DNA of 64,000 nt from Neurospora tetrasperma FGSC 2508 (GCF_000213175.1 NW_009799099.1:1005560-1069559), one strand, 5' to 3'; shown: positions 1 to 13,190, numbered from the stretch's first letter. Program-made: numbers and translations. The notes: generated by a model from the letters alone, not told the origin.

Positions 1-767
1 GGAAAGAGCGTGGGGTTCAAGTGGCGAAGAGGGGTACCTGTCGAGACAGGAGGTGAAGTGTGTCGAAGGAGTGTCCTGGGAGAGAAATGGGTGTCTGAAA
101 TGGTTTTCAAGCAGTGCCCATACGTTTGTACAAGTAGTTCAAGTTGGCGCTAAGATATGTACCTATGTAAGGACAGACGAAATTAGGTGGCTTATTAGTA
201 AGATATGCGAATCAAAATTGTCTTCGTGGCTTCGGCAATGCCATGATTTTGATGGTTGTCTTCGTTGGTTTGTCTTGCGAGTGCCTGGCTGTAAACACTT
301 CTCAACAGGCTGGCTCACTTACATCCGTTCGGTCACTACGAGCCAATTCACGTTCGCTCAGTTCTTTCATCAGGTAGTGATTTGCCTATCTATACTACTA
401 CTACTAACTGACCGTTCAGGTCGAGGTCCGTCTCTTGGAATGTTTGCAGCCCTTAAAGCAAAACATGAGCAACACAGCTCGCGTGCTTTTCAGTCTTCTC
501 CCTCAGCAACACCCAGTAGTATGCATATACCATCACAGTACCTTCTCTTTCTTGATAGTGACTTCTCTAATCTACATCCTGTTCGTCGCTCCCCCCCTGT
601 CAAGAACCGATCTGACTATGTAACATGATGGAAAAAGCCGCGTCAGCAGTCAATACGAAACCTAAACGCCGAATAATGGAAATTGCGAAAGCCAAAAGGC
701 TGCAGGCTAATAGACGCTTCGATGGAAAGATAACCGTGTCGTTGAAAATAGGGTAGCCGAAACCAGA
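1..767. other. Intergenic sequence, left edge
   Basis: No gene is supported here. The longest open frame on the plus strand (about 53-628) begins at GTG, has no recognisable domain and no codon bias like the neighbours. The right part is probably the 3' flank of the trehalase gene, which ends at 768 on the minus strand. Confidence 0.5.
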
Positions 768-3266
768 TCAAACGAGCTCAGAGAGCGCCTTGTTCCGGTT
801 CTCCTCGACGGCCTTCATAAAGGTTTCGTAGGGAGTCAGAGTACCGAGCGCACGGCGCATATGCGCGTTAACGATCTGCAGGCCGTAGACATAACTGGCG
901 TTGACCCATCCGAAACTGCGTTCATCATGTCAGTGATTGTCTTTCTCTCAAAGACATAGCAGTAAACAAACTTACCCTTCTTTGGCAACTCCCTTGAAAT
1001 CCAACCCTTGGTTGCCGTACTCGGCATCAACTCTATGTGGGTCAATGGGCCTCGTCACATCATATTTTTCTACCACGACGCCATTGAAGTCCACAAACGC
1101 CTTGGTAATCATAAACAGCCATTTGTAGGCCAGGCGCTCAGCTTCCTCGTTAAAGCCGTACCGGTAGAGACCTGTCCAAGCAAGAATTTGCTGTGGCGCC
1201 CAGCCGTAAGGGTAATCCCATTGACGGTTAGGGCGCTCTAGACCAATCTCACCACGAGACTCCTTTGTTCCAGAAAGCAGACCACCAAAAGCCTCCAACT
1301 TGGGCAAGGCCTTGGTCACCATGGCAGCTGCCTGCTTGGGGTTGCTGACACCCGCCCACAGGGCCCAGAAAGTGGTGGCACTTTCATAGTTGCACTGCTT
1401 GCGCGTGGCCGTGTTGTAGTCGAAGTACATGCCCGCCTCTTCGTTCCACAGGTACTTGTCAATGGCCAGCTTTCTGCGCTTGGCACGACGATCCCACATT
1501 GCCGATGTCTCAAGCTTGCTAGCAGCGGGGTTGTTGGTAGCAAGCCAGTCATCCGGCACCTCAAACTTGTCGTGGAAGACGTTGCGAATTGTACGCGCAA
1601 TGTCGGTCTCATACTTGAACAGGAGCGAATTGAGATCGATGGTGGCCAGATCAGCGCAGATACCTTCGAAGCGGTATGTGGTATCGTGGCCGGACTCACG
1701 AACAGCTCTGTCGTGCATGAAGTAGTCGTCGAGCGTGGGCTCCTTGATCTCGCCGTGGTTGTAAGCGTATACAAACTCGTCAAAGCTCATGTTGTGCTTC
1801 TTGGCATAGGGCTCAAGAATATGGATGAAGTGGCCAGCCTCGGTCTCGGGAGGGACGCCAAGGCCTTCAGGGCGGTACCTGGAGAGACCAGTCACAGGGT
1901 CAAGGCGAGGCTCAGCTGTCCAGACGCTATAGTATTCCTTGATGGCGGCCAACAGAGATTGGCGAAGGAATTCAAGCGCACCCGGTTCGTGCTTGATCTT
2001 GTCGTAGACGCGCAGAGTCATATCCGTTAGGAAGGGGGGCTGCGATCGGCAAAGGTAGTAGGAACGTGTAGCGTTGAGGATCTTGCCGTAGTGCTTGATG
2101 CAGAAACAGAAGTTTTGCACCATGGCCTTGGCCAGATCAACCCTGTCGTTGACCAGCAACCCAAGAGACTCCATGTAGCTGTCCCATCCGTACAGCTCGT
2201 TGAAGCGACCTCCAGGCACCACGAAAGGGCGGCCGCGTAGAGTCTTCTCACCGGTCTTGGGATCAACCACTTCTTCCATATCTACAGCCAGCAAGCCAGG
2301 CTTGGCGTTCATGTCCCGAACAATCTCGGGGGTAATCTTCTCGGGAAGATATTGAACATCCAGGCGAAGCTCGGGCCTGTCCAAGGCCACCTTGGTATAA
2401 TACTCGTGCTGTTCCGGTGCTCCTCTGGGAATGTAAATGCGGGGTCGGGGATCGTCAGTCCAGTCCTTGGGATCCCGCGCAGCGATTTCGATGCTGGAAG
2501 CATCAATGCGGCGTGTTAGACCCTCCCAGAAGTGGTCTTTGATCAGTCGCGATAGTCGGTTCACGGGGTTCTCGTTGAGTCTGGCCTCGTCGAGGATAAT
2601 CTGCTTGCGACCGTATTCCTTGGCGAGGTAGAGCTCCTGAAGAAGATTGGAGAGCATGTAAGTGCCACGGATGTCGAATCGGTTGTAGCCATTGGATGCA
2701 GCGGTTCTGAGGGACAGGACCTGGGGGTTGCACCATGTTAGCGCTGTGTAATACCAACTGCAACTTCTAACCCCTTGATGGCGTTTCTCCGTACCTTTGG
2801 CCCGTTATCCTCGATGGTGATCTGCATGTTGCCATCCGTGTCCTCCTGCGATTGCAGACTCTGCAGCGTGGGCTCGACCTGGATAAGGAATCGACGGGAT
2901 TGCGGGATCGTTGACTCGTCTGTCGAACGTCTTATCAGTATGATTTGCACGGAATCGTTCGCTGGCAAGTGATTGTCTTCGTACCATGGCTGCCTCTGCG
3001 GTAGGGCTCCTTCTGAAGGCCTAGACGTTCAAACTGCTTGAACAAGCTGTTCTGTAGGCGGCGGAATCAGTGGATGCTCGCCCAAGCGTGACAATCCTGG
3101 CTCGGGGAGTGCTTACCTGAGAGTAGGTGCGAGTTCTGGCTCCAGCGCGGTGGTTGTGATGGCGGTCCTCGGTGGTATAGTATGTCTTCGCGTCGTCATA
3201 GACATTGTACTCGTCGATCGAGAGGTTGCGACCCCGGCCTTTGCCGGAAGAAGGCTGGGAAGTCAT
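768..3266 (-). CDS. Neutral trehalase (GH37), five exons, 744 aa
   Basis: Hydrolyses cytosolic trehalose to two glucose molecules, used in spore germination and recovery from stress. Exons on the minus strand: 3117-3266, 2985-3051, 2795-2919, 976-2720, 768-915; all junctions keep frame. The two trehalase signatures are present: [18 protein letters not shown] near residue 283 and [10 protein letters not shown] near residue 613. The N-terminus has the regulatory features of the neutral class: an EF-hand-like loop at residues 99-110 ([12 protein letters not shown]) and Ser/Thr sites in basic context ([14 protein letters not shown]), which in yeast Nth1 are targets of PKA and 14-3-3. There is no signal peptide, unlike acid trehalases. 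The 744-aa length is usual for the family. The start is the ATG at 3266, giving the conserved short basic N-terminus. A TATA-like stretch lies about 450 nt upstream. Confidence 0.95.
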
Positions 3267-6200
3267 CTTGTTTGTCTCCTGAAAATGTTTGTTTGTTTCG
3301 AGATGCGGAGAACAGTCAAGACGTGCGGGTTCGATGTTGAAGATGTCTTTGTTTGAAGCGAGAGGGAAAGAGATAAGGCTTTGTGAGTCGGACAAAGTCG
3401 TCGTTTGTTGTATAGGTGCTCGATGGAATTAATTGGGCTTTGGAAGCAGACAATCCTTTTTCTTTAGGTGAGCCGATTTGTTGTTGGGTGAGGTTGGCAA
3501 GGAGGAGGGGAGGGCAGGCCGGACAGGGCGGGCCACGACGTGACGCTACGTCAGGTCTCCAGGAGGTACCGGGGTCAGTGAGGTACTGCCCAAGGTAGCT
3601 TAGGTTTACAGCAAAGGAGGAAAAAGCGGGACGGCTTTGGGTTTCTTCGGTTCCACGTGCTGCCGTGAGGGATAGATGGCTTTCAAAGTTGGGCTTCAGT
3701 TTGGGGAAGATATTATATATATACAGGGCAAGAGAAGAGACGAATCCAAACAAATCAAGCCAACAGACAAGTGAAAGGGGAAATTGAACTACGGGGATGG
3801 CTTAATCTCACTTTATTAGGTGAATGGTGCCGGTGTGGTACTTGGGCGGGAGGGTTGAGATGGAGGGTGTCTGTCTGGTTCCAGCGGGCACGGCGGCTGA
3901 AGCGGGTCGCACCTCCAGTAGCAGATACCGCCCGCGGTACCTCTAGCTTCGTTGCTTTTTGCAGTCCACACCAGACGGGAGACACCTCCAGGCAAAAAAA
4001 AAGAAAAAAAAAGAGAAAAAAAGACCGGACGGGAAATTCCCTGTCTCTCTTCTGTTTCTAGTGCCGTAATACAGTGGCCCGGGAGGAAATTGGTACCATG
4101 GCACCCACTCCGGCGATGCGGTCACGCGGACCCGTGATGCGATGGGGGGGGGCCAGGGTTAAGAGAATGGGAACATACACAACCCTGGCGATGGAAAGCG
4201 GGATGTGCACGGGTGGGCAGGTACTTTGAGACAACGAAGATATGGTACCGGGTTCTCCAGAACATTGATGGAAACATCGATGTTGATGGGGGGCTTGAGC
4301 CCAGCACGAGAAAAGCACGAGGACGCAGATGAGGCTGGTGTTTACCTAGCTGGAATGAAACTATTCATGGCCAGAAGTAGTGTCTGTGGAAATGATCTGA
4401 CACGCAAAGAACAACGAGTTGCAGCCCCATCTTCAAGTTTATGGGTTCCCGTTTCTGTTCTTGTGAGAAGTGCTGTGATAGCGAACGTGATAACGGAGTT
4501 TGATCCCGACCCAGCGCCTCAACCAGGATGACAACTAAACAGGTACCGGTACCTTGTTTTAGTCCCAAGTTAGGTGACCCGATGCAATCTTCTTCGTTCG
4601 GGGTCGAGCTGTTTATGATTGGTTATGATTTCCTTCCGCTCTTCGATAAGTTTGGAGGAACCTAAATGCTGTGTAAAGAACAATAGATGAACGACGTTGT
4701 GAGGCTCAGACGGCTGACCCTTTTGAAGCAATTCTGCAGGAATGTTTTTGGAGGTTCATTCGTCCACGATGTGCAACAACACAAAAGCGAAAGCATTCCC
4801 AAGAATTCCAGCGCAGCAATCACAGCGTTGCAAGCTGCCCCTCCTCTGCCCTCCCTGCTCGGTATTTCCAATCAGATCGGCCGGCGGTGGTGGGGACCCT
4901 TAAAAGGATCACTGTGGCAAAACATCATTTGACAAGTCCAACAAACTCACACACGGACACTTGCACATGAAGGGTGTTTGGGGTTCTGTGCAAAAGGCCT
5001 GTGAGCTGATGCGTGGTGTTGATGTTCGTCGAGATTTTATTTCCAGCCGGTCGCCATTGGTCAATCCAGAATATCCGCGTGAAGCAGCAATTGGCCAACG
5101 GGTCAACCGTTGTGCGTATACACTGACAACTGACAAAGGGAAGTCAACTGGACATTTGTCAGTTCCTTACTTTGACACCCCTTTGACAAACGACTGCTTA
5201 TGTGCTCCTACCTGCCAATTTTTTCAGTTGAATCCCATCACCAAAGCATCGAGCAACAACCGCAAACCCCAATTTCTTTTGTTCTTAAAATCCGTTCAAA
5301 TCCGAAACAACAAATGTCGTCACACCCAAATAACTTCCTAGGGTTAAAACAGTGGATGACTACAAGATCCGGACCGAATCGCGGTGGGTTCTGTACCAGA
5401 GGTAAGCAATCGGTGATGGAGCAGACTGCCAGCGGATACGCAACAAAAAAGCTTAACAACGTAGCCCTGGGCGAAAAAAAAGGGTTCCACTATGACGACG
5501 TTCCATTCCCATCTGCAGGCCGATAGCGATACTAGCCGATTCTACTACGGTACGTACCACACTGTTGAAGAGATGTACTGTGATACTGTAGCATTCGGGC
5601 GCCAACGAGGGAGGGAACGACGACGGCCTCGGGAAGATCATTCATACGAACTAGTGAACACTATGTATTTAACGGCAACGACGACAATACTGTACACTGC
5701 CAATTTGTTAATATGGTGAAGAAGAATATTTTCACACTGGTAATAGTGTTGTTGTGAGGACGTTGCCAGGCACTGGTCGTCATTCCACCACCTACCATAA
5801 CTCACCGATATCCCAAAACCCAAAATAGGTAAACACTCTCGCCCCGAAATCTCTATCCATCCCATCCATCCATCTCCAGATTCGGGAATCAAATCAACCA
5901 TGACCGAATTAAAAAAAAAATCATTCGAGTCCCGTGCCCATCCTCCATGCGGCAAGAAGCGAAAAGAAGGATGCCTGTCTGAGGCGGCGTCGAGGAGTGG
6001 GTGGCACATCCATCTCCCCGATCCCCCAAAAGTTCGTGTGATGGGTATATCTATGGATGTGGGATGTACTATAGTAGTGTGTAGCGTGGGGTGACACACA
6101 TACCACACCCACCACACATACACACCACCCACATATCGTAAGCTTGGACTTTAGATCGTCGGGTTCAGTTGTGCTCAATGGGGACAATCTCCAATTTAAC

Positions 6201-6799
6201 ATACGAGAAGCCCGACGGCGAGTTCGGTTGACGTGATGTCCGGCTTCGCTACCTACCCCAGCCCGACTTCACCTCCAGTAACCAGATCGGTTTTGTGCTC
6301 TGCGGAAGGATCGCTGACTCCGATACACAGCAGAGAACACACATCGACCTTCAAAACAACCACGAAACAGCTTCATGATGTGAATCACCATGGTCATCTC
6401 GACCTGATATTTTCGGGCGTTGTATTTGTAGCTACCATCTACCTTTTTGGGCTATGCCCATGTACTATATAGTGTACATTGCGACAAAGCTGAAACCAAA
6501 CATTGCCGCCTAAATGCTACTGTATCAAAGGAATGACAGTCGTAAGTATTACTAGTTATACATAGCTCGTATGCCGTAGAGTTCTAGACCCCCAAGGCCT
6601 GATCCCTTTTTTTTTTTTACCTCTACACCTGATCCTACATAACAACCAGACCACCGGTACCGAGCATCCCGGAGAGCCTCTCATAGACTATACACACACC
6701 CATCCAACCCAACTACACCCATCAAACTAACCATCCATCAATCCAATCGACCAACATGCTGGGTCTCTGCCTCACCCTCCACAACACACCACCAACCAC
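3267..6799. other. Intergenic, 3.5 kb
   Basis: It holds the upstream region of trehalase and the downstream region of the DUF3405 gene. I see A-rich runs near 3995-4022, CCATCC repeats near 5855-5880 and a T-run near 6608-6619. Small open frames exist (for example an ATG-started plus-strand frame at 5200-5526), but none has a recognisable domain or convincing splice structure. Confidence 0.5.
3711..3723 (-). promoter_or_regulatory. TATA-like stretch upstream of neutral trehalase
   Basis: An alternating T/A run (TATTATATATATA on the plus strand) lies about 445 nt upstream of the trehalase ATG. It is the only strong TATA-like element nearby. Its use as a promoter is inferred from position only. 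Confidence 0.25.
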
Positions 6800-9336
6800 T
6801 CACTTCCCCCAAGCCAACTCCCCCGGATCCTCCCACTTGATCGGATGCACCAACATACTCCTCAAACACATCCTCCCCGTCCCTTCTTCCTCCTCCTTCC
6901 TACCACCCCTCAACCTCCCGCCCGTCTCCCCACTACTCGTTGCCTTCTCTCCTTTCTCCCCTCCCGCCGGTCCCTCCACCTGCGCGTACCCAAGCCACCG
7001 TCTCCAAACGGTCCCCGCAAACTGCGCATCATAATACCACGTGCTCCCCTTATGATGGTATTCATTCTGGTACTGATACGGACTTCCTTTGCCGCTGGTG
7101 GTATGGTCGCGTCCGCCGTTGAACGTCCGATCAATGGCTTCGAGATCCCATTGGCGGTCTAGGTATACGGGATGGGGCGCATAGACGGCTTTAAGACCGT
7201 GATGGAGGGCCATGGTGGCCGGGAACATCTCGGTGAACATGACGTGGTGGAACCGGTGGGTTTCTTCGTGCATCACGTTTAGTAAACGGCGCGAGAGGCG
7301 GGAGGCGGTGATGATGGAGGCGCGCCGCGGCGGAGGGGGGTGGGAGCGGTCGTAGCCGGTTATGTCAAGGTGATAGACCCAGCCGGAGGAGTCGGCGTCG
7401 AAGATGGGGTTGAGGGTGATGAGGTCGGCGTCTTCGTCGATGCCGCAGGTTGTGAGGTCTTCGGGGACGGGGGCTGTGGTGGTTGTGGTGGCTTCGAGGT
7501 CGTCGTCGGGGGAGCCCGCTCGAGGTGGGTGATGATGGTGGTGACGATGTGCTTGTGCTTGTGCCTTTGGTGGTCGGTTCGCGTATGGACGCGGGTTCAC
7601 AATAGTGACAGCGTTTTTGGGGCAGGCTGGGGGAAGGAAGGACACGCCACGCTTCTCCGAACGGAGTCTCAAGCGTCCGGGATAGTGGACGGGACCCATA
7701 ACCGGGCCATGGCCACTGGCAACAGTCTGGTTGTGGACGAGTTGGGTGAAGTTGTCCCAGCTGCCGTGATAGTGCGGGATGTAGTATCGCTCTGAACGCT
7801 CCCACATTTCGTGACGAGACTGTTTCTTGGCCCAAATGCCGAGACGATCAAAGAGCTCGTAGTAATTGCCTATCCACCGCATGTCCATCTCCCAGTTCCA
7901 AAAGTGGTCGTACTCCGGGTGTGTCTGGGCAAAATGTTGGAGCGGGAAATGAGCACTGCGGTAGACGCCGTGGATGCTGCTAAAGCTTGGGTTGGTGAAC
8001 GACCGGGCGAAAGGACCGGGATAGTACAGACGCATTTGGTCTTCAGACCACAACGTACAGAGGCTGTGGAATTCCGGGGGCACGTTGTCATCCAACACCT
8101 TTTGGACAGCCTTCGGATCTGCCCAGATGGGCTCGTCGTTGTCCAGAACATGAAGGAGGAAGTGTACCGTGTACTCGCCTCCTGATTGTAACGAAACTTC
8201 GGAAATCATTGCACGGAAGTTGAGGATTGCGTGTTCCGTCCAGGGAAATCCGACATACAACCGCACTACAATCGCCGTGCGGGCAATCTTTTTGCGCTTA
8301 TGTTGCTGGAAAACTTGCTTTTGATCCTTCTCCATTTCTCCCGTGGGAGCACTTGCGGTGTTACCGGGAGCTTCACCGAACCGCTCTTTGTTGACTTCGA
8401 GACACCGGCTCTGAGCGTTACCCCAATCGATGTTGCTGTAGTCAATCTTGCCCGTTTTGGCCCAAACAATGTCGCTTCCGTTTTTCTCGGTATCCATTCC
8501 CACATCCAGGCCTCCATCGTCATAGCTGTAGCCGAAACCATATGGCCCATATCTGCCGAATCTGTCAAAACAAATATCATCCCTCAAGCCAAAGAGCCTG
8601 TGTGAACCGATGACAGGCTCCGGTAGCCCCTGTGGAAGACCGTTGTACGCAAGGACATTGGGAACAGGTAATGTCTCCTCTTTGTCGAGGTAACACGGCT
8701 TGACATCGTGATACTTGCTCACATATCTGGATGACTTGTAGTCCGGCTGTGGGACATACGCCGTGGGAGTATGTGTTCTTGAGAGGCTGGCTGTAGAAGG
8801 CGAAGTTTTGTGCTGATCATCCCTATTTGGGTATTCTGGCTTATGGTTTTCTACTGGCACTAAAGTCTTGAGACCATGAAAGAAGCCATCAAGGCTAAGT
8901 AGTGTATGTTAGTATTGATGTGAAGTTGGGGATAAATCACTGCCATTTACACTTACCGCCTGAAACGCAGCCATTGAGGCAAATTTGTTTCCTCCTTCAT
9001 CTTCCTCTTCTCATACGCGTCTGCCAGCAAGAACATGAATGTGGCTGCGTTCTCCTCCTCATCGACCTGGGCTTGTGTTTGTGTCTCTATCCGGGTTTCT
9101 TTGTGGGCTTTGATCTCGGGGGCTTCGCCACGTGTTATGGAGACACCACTTCTCGAGAGAGTTATCGCCGAAAGGGCAAGTACTGCGATAGTCCATAGTA
9201 TTACTCTTCGATATAAACAGTGGCTGATCAATGTCCGCACTTGAATCCTCTGCTTCTTGCGAGCCGTGAAAGGGAGGAGAGGCTTCTCTTTCGCTGTAGA
9301 TGGAAGGCCGGATAACGGTTTGGATGTCCGGATCAT
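6800..9336 (-). CDS. DUF3405 family type II membrane protein, 824 aa
   Basis: Two exons on the minus strand, 8957-9336 and 6800-8894, join in frame (126 codons plus 2 nt, then 1 nt plus 698 codons). The ATG at 9336 opens a basic cytosolic tail followed by one hydrophobic anchor at about residues 44-61 (VILWTIAVLALSAITLS), then a long lumenal domain. That domain has features I associate with fungal DUF3405 proteins: a bulky aromatic-rich core with WNWEMDMRWIGNYYELFDRLG, and FNGGRDH and GSTWYYDAQFA near the C-terminus. The family is regarded as glycosyltransferase-like; the actual reaction is unknown to me. A His-rich stretch (HRHHHHH) and a Thr run sit in a linker in the middle of the protein. 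The call rests on recalled family features. Confidence 0.8.
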
Positions 9337-11103
9337 GAAGAGCGTGGAGACGGACCTACGGATTGGCCCTTGTAAGCTGGGTTCAAGGCAATAGTATTGT
9401 TTGAGCCGGAGAACTCTAGGTGAAGGTCAATATACTTGAGATCATGCAAGTGAAAACTCGCGCTTAATCAGCTGGTAGAATAAAGCGTTGATAGCAGAAA
9501 GAAATGATCTGGAGACGGGAAAGGGGCTCGGAGGAAACGAATACCTGGAAGAGATGGAGGAACTCGTAAAGTTCTCTCATGGGGAAATGTCCCATCTTGA
9601 TCGGTCCTCGCCGGACTACCTGGAAACATTGGCCGGCGATGCAGGCACAAGACACAACATGGTTGCAGAACAGCACTAAGGTAGCTAACGAAGCTAACTC
9701 GATCATTCGCATTCTGTAGAGGAATGTCTGTTCTTAGCTCTACTCACTAAGGCCGGGAGAAACTGAGCTGACATGTCGAATGGCTTCAGGCGGGACGTGG
9801 AGCCATCAGGGAATAAGGGAATCTTGGACAACACAGTTGGCTTTGAACAAGCCTAGTGATCCAGGCCATTCATTTTTCACCTAAAGTGCAAATAATTAAA
9901 AGGTGTATGAGAGTAGTGCTTCTCGGCTTCAACACTCTTATGAATTTGGAGTCGGGTCCTCGGCATAGACACATGAAGAGACCACTACTCACGAAAAGAT
10001 AACTGGCGGCCAGTCTCTCGAACCAGAACCGTATTTGGCAGTGGCAAGAGGAGGCAAGGCTGAGGAACTTATCCAGAAGCCTTGACGACTGAGCGGCCGG
10101 GTCATGGGTGCTGGTCAGAAGACAGGTCAATGAGGACACAAGCCAAGCGTTTGTGAGGGACTTGGGTGTTTGCACGAGATATCAAGAGTCTCGAATCTGT
10201 TGAAGCGCAGCATTTGCGGAATCAGTCTATGGAGAAACGGTCCTGGTGTGCAATCAAGTCGAGTTCGTCGAAAAAAAAAAATGAGGGTGTGGGAGAATTC
10301 AGCCAAGAAGTCACGATGGATTTGAAGGAGTTCGCCCCTCAGGCTTTCAATTTTCATAGGCCCGCTACCGTTTGTTACTTAAAGTTAGTGTTTCGGCGTT
10401 TATTATTGTGTATTTCCAAACAAAGCCAAACAGTCTTCAGCAATGAAGGCGCGTTCAAGAGACGAGCTCGACGAGTTCCTTCCCCGCATGCCTCCTATCG
10501 CTCACTTCGTTAAGGTGTGCTTTCCATTTTAATCCACAACGTCACCTTTCATTTCTTTCTGTCATTTCAAATTCTTCATGGCCGGCAGCTGAAGCGCGAT
10601 CAAGTTCAGTTGTCATACACGTGATCACTGCTGTTTTTCTTTGCCGTGTGCACTCGTGAGACGTGGCGAACGCAGAAAACTTTTCAAGATCGTGGCGATG
10701 CCCTGAAGCACAAGCATGTATGGCCGACTCCCTGCATGACAGCCGTCCCGGATTCGCTATTGTGGCCGTCTTCCCCTGACGCATACGATGCGAGTGTCTT
10801 CACATACACAAAATAACAGGAGCCCATCACCCCATCCAGCCATCTATGCAAGAAACAAGTCGACAGATGGGTAAGAAGATTATGTAGGTATCTCTATCAT
10901 CTCTCATGACTGACATTTATGCCGTGTATGTGCGTTGGTAGGTATGCTCAAGAAAAAAAGAAAGCCGTTGTTGCGTTTCTTCGCTGGCCGCCCGCTCGAT
11001 ATCCTTTTCCTCTTTCCTTGCCGTGACTTCATTAGAGGTAACCAAGAAACTTTCATGCTCCCCTTAAAACAACTCTCTTGCAGGGCATGCATGATTCAAA
11101 GGC
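9337..11103. other. Intergenic, 1.8 kb
   Basis: It lies upstream of the DUF3405 gene and downstream of the RTA1 gene, both on the minus strand. Only short open frames without domains are present, such as a plus-strand frame near 9488-9679. I see no RNA gene or repeat of note. Confidence 0.5.
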
Positions 11104-12328
11104 TCATTCTCTCACTCCACCCTGCCCTTCCGAGTCATTCCCCGTGGTCGTGCCCTGCTCCTCCTTTCCGCTCCCATTCGTAGTAAGCTTGATCATCTCA
11201 TGCCTCAACAACACGGCTGGATCCAATACCAAGAAGATGCCCGCCGAAATGACCATCAACGTCGCATCCAACCCGATAAAGTATCCTTCATGGGTAATCA
11301 AATACCCACTCCACCCCTCCGCCAACTCGACCGTGCGGTACACGCTCCTGATATAAATCATGACAAACGACACAAACAGCGCCAGCACCGTCAGCTTCAT
11401 GTTTCTCGTCAGTCCCCCCCGTCCATCCCTTCGGCCCTTGGCCAGCGCATACACCCTCCTCAGGAAGTCCAGCACCAGCACGGCAAACACGGTCATGGTG
11501 AACAGTTGGAACACGATTCCCGCCACCATGGTGTGCGTCCCCGGCTTGGTGTCGCCTCCTTCTTTGTTGGATTCGCTGGACGCCATGCCGCCGCCGATGG
11601 CCTGGATGACGAGCGAGATGACGTCGCACGAGCAAAAGATGATGGCGTACCATTTGGCCGAGAGGACGCTGGTCTGGCGCCCGAGAATCCGGATGAGCAT
11701 CCCGAGGAGAACGTAAAGAGCCGCGGCGAAGAAGGTCGGGGCGATGATGAGGGTGGTGATTTGCATGAGGAAGGCGTCGTTGTTGTAGGGACACTTGGCT
11801 GACCAGGTGCGGCCTGCCCAGCCTATTGCTTCGGCTGTTGTTGAAAGAAGCAATGTTAGTTTGGGTTTTTGCCCCCCGAGTGTTTATTGGGTAAGTTGTT
11901 GACAGTTGGGTGTACTTGGGGTTTCATGTTGTGGATGATGTGCAGGGACCGGTGGAACATGATCCACCGCGATGGCATTGACAGCCCAGTCGACATGACA
12001 TGTGTAGTGTAAGTGCAGAGATGAATGACGGACAGCAACAAATAAACGAGAAAGGAAAAGGATAATACGCACTGATAGCCCCAACCATCATCAACCCCGA
12101 CGTCCACTGCCGAAACCGAATCAGCTGGATGAGATGACCGATGACACAAATGCCAAAGAGGACATCAAAGGCAATGCCGGCTCCCAGCGTTGGTCGGTAC
12201 CCGTAACTAGGGTTGACACCTTCGATCAAGTCCGGATAACATTCTTTGCGCAGTTCCATCCATGCAGTCCACAGGTCCGGGTTGATGCCATCCGGGATGT
12301 CGGACCCGGATGTATTGTTGGAGCTCAT
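11104..12328 (-). CDS. RTA1-family seven-TM membrane protein, 328 aa
   Basis: RTA1-like proteins are fungal plasma or ER membrane proteins linked to lipid movement and azole or sphingoid-base tolerance (Rta1, Rsb1). Exons on the minus strand are 12073-12328 and 11104-11834, separated by an unusually long intron for this window (238 nt); the junction gives AITEAIGWAGR, matching the conserved motif after TM2/3. Hydrophobic segments follow: ITTLIIAPTFFAAALYVLLG, AIIFCSCDVISLVIQAIGGG (the family's conserved CDxxSLxxQxxGGG motif), VAGIVFQLFTMTVFAVLVL, LTVLALFVSFVMIYIRSVYR and GLDATLMVISAGIFLVL. The RSVYRTVELAEGW motif with the following HEGYF is also typical. The C-terminal tail is short and charged. 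The start is the ATG at 12328; the first exon carries an extracellular leader and the first two TMs. Confidence 0.88.
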
Positions 12329-13141
12329 GACTTCTCTTATTTCCGGACGGGACCGGGACGGCGGTATGTGGAGTCACGGATAGAGTGGCTTGAAGGTGTG
12401 CAGGTGCCAGGTATGTAGGTGTTGGTATAGAGGACCTGCTGATTCGGTGTCCTCTTTTAGGGCAGAGTAGAAAAGTTACGATGGTTATGGAAAAAAGGTC
12501 AAAGATCAAACAAGCAGAACGACGATTTGGCAAGCTGGAATTCAGGGTGCTTGCCGTTGAAAGAAAGAAACTGAGAAAACTGTGGATAGGCCGGCCTCCG
12601 AGATATCCGGGAGATTAAAGTATAAAATTTGCTTCTAGTCAAAACTTAGTCCGAGCAAAGGCGGCCGGCCGCGTTCCATATAAGCCGTTTTCCAAAAATC
12701 CCGTTTTCGAAAAGGAAGAAAAAAGAAAAGCCAAGAAAGGGCTTTGCTCACAAGCTATCAGAAAACGCGTACACTTCGAGGCTCAGATGCCTTGCGCTCA
12801 TCCATCCATCTTCTGTTTCGGACTCTCCCGTCTCCAAGTGGGTCTCTTTGCGCCAGAAGGCTGAATATGGGACCCCTGCTCTGGACGGCACGAGATGTTC
12901 TTCACGGTATGGGTACTGTGGTTGCGAGCAAAAGTCTCACCTTCCTGTCAGGTACCGGGCACGGACCAGTACAACAGGAAGGCAAAGCTTCGAGACTCCG
13001 AATGGCAACTCGAGTGCCAAAGATCGTCAGCAACGCAACCCACGGGTTCAACTTGCGCATCTTATCACAGTACATACAGTAGACTATTTATTCAGAACTT
13101 TGCTTTTTTCCTGAACGTGATACTACGTACATCCTATCCCT

Positions 13142-13190
13142 CTGATGGTGAAAATGTATCATTTTTGCCAAAACCGGAAGGGTCTTGCAG
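13142..13190 (+). repeat. Left arm of a diverged inverted duplication
   Basis: The core GGTGAAAATGTATCATTTTT and flanking bases resemble, as reverse complement, a segment near 13588-13632. About 30 of 38 bases agree by eye, and the differences are mostly transitions. Both copies could encode a DGENxSFLP-like peptide, which suggests a common ancestor. Its nature is unknown. Confidence 0.45.

Noticed and set aside
53-628. A 191-codon plus-strand frame at the left edge
   Set aside because: It starts at GTG, has no domain, and its codon use is unlike that of the real genes.
5200-5526. An ATG-started 108-codon frame ending FHYDDVPFPSAGR
   Set aside because: Single short frame with no family resemblance and no splice partner; not enough to call a gene.
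11200-11802. A 200-codon plus-strand frame opposite the RTA1 gene
   Set aside because: It is the antisense shadow of TM-coding sequence and its composition (Arg/Asp/His) is typical of antisense frames.
11856-12072. An extra internal exon in the long RTA1 intron
   Set aside because: Direct joining of 12073 to 11834 restores the conserved EAIGWAGR motif; inserting any frame from this stretch would break it.
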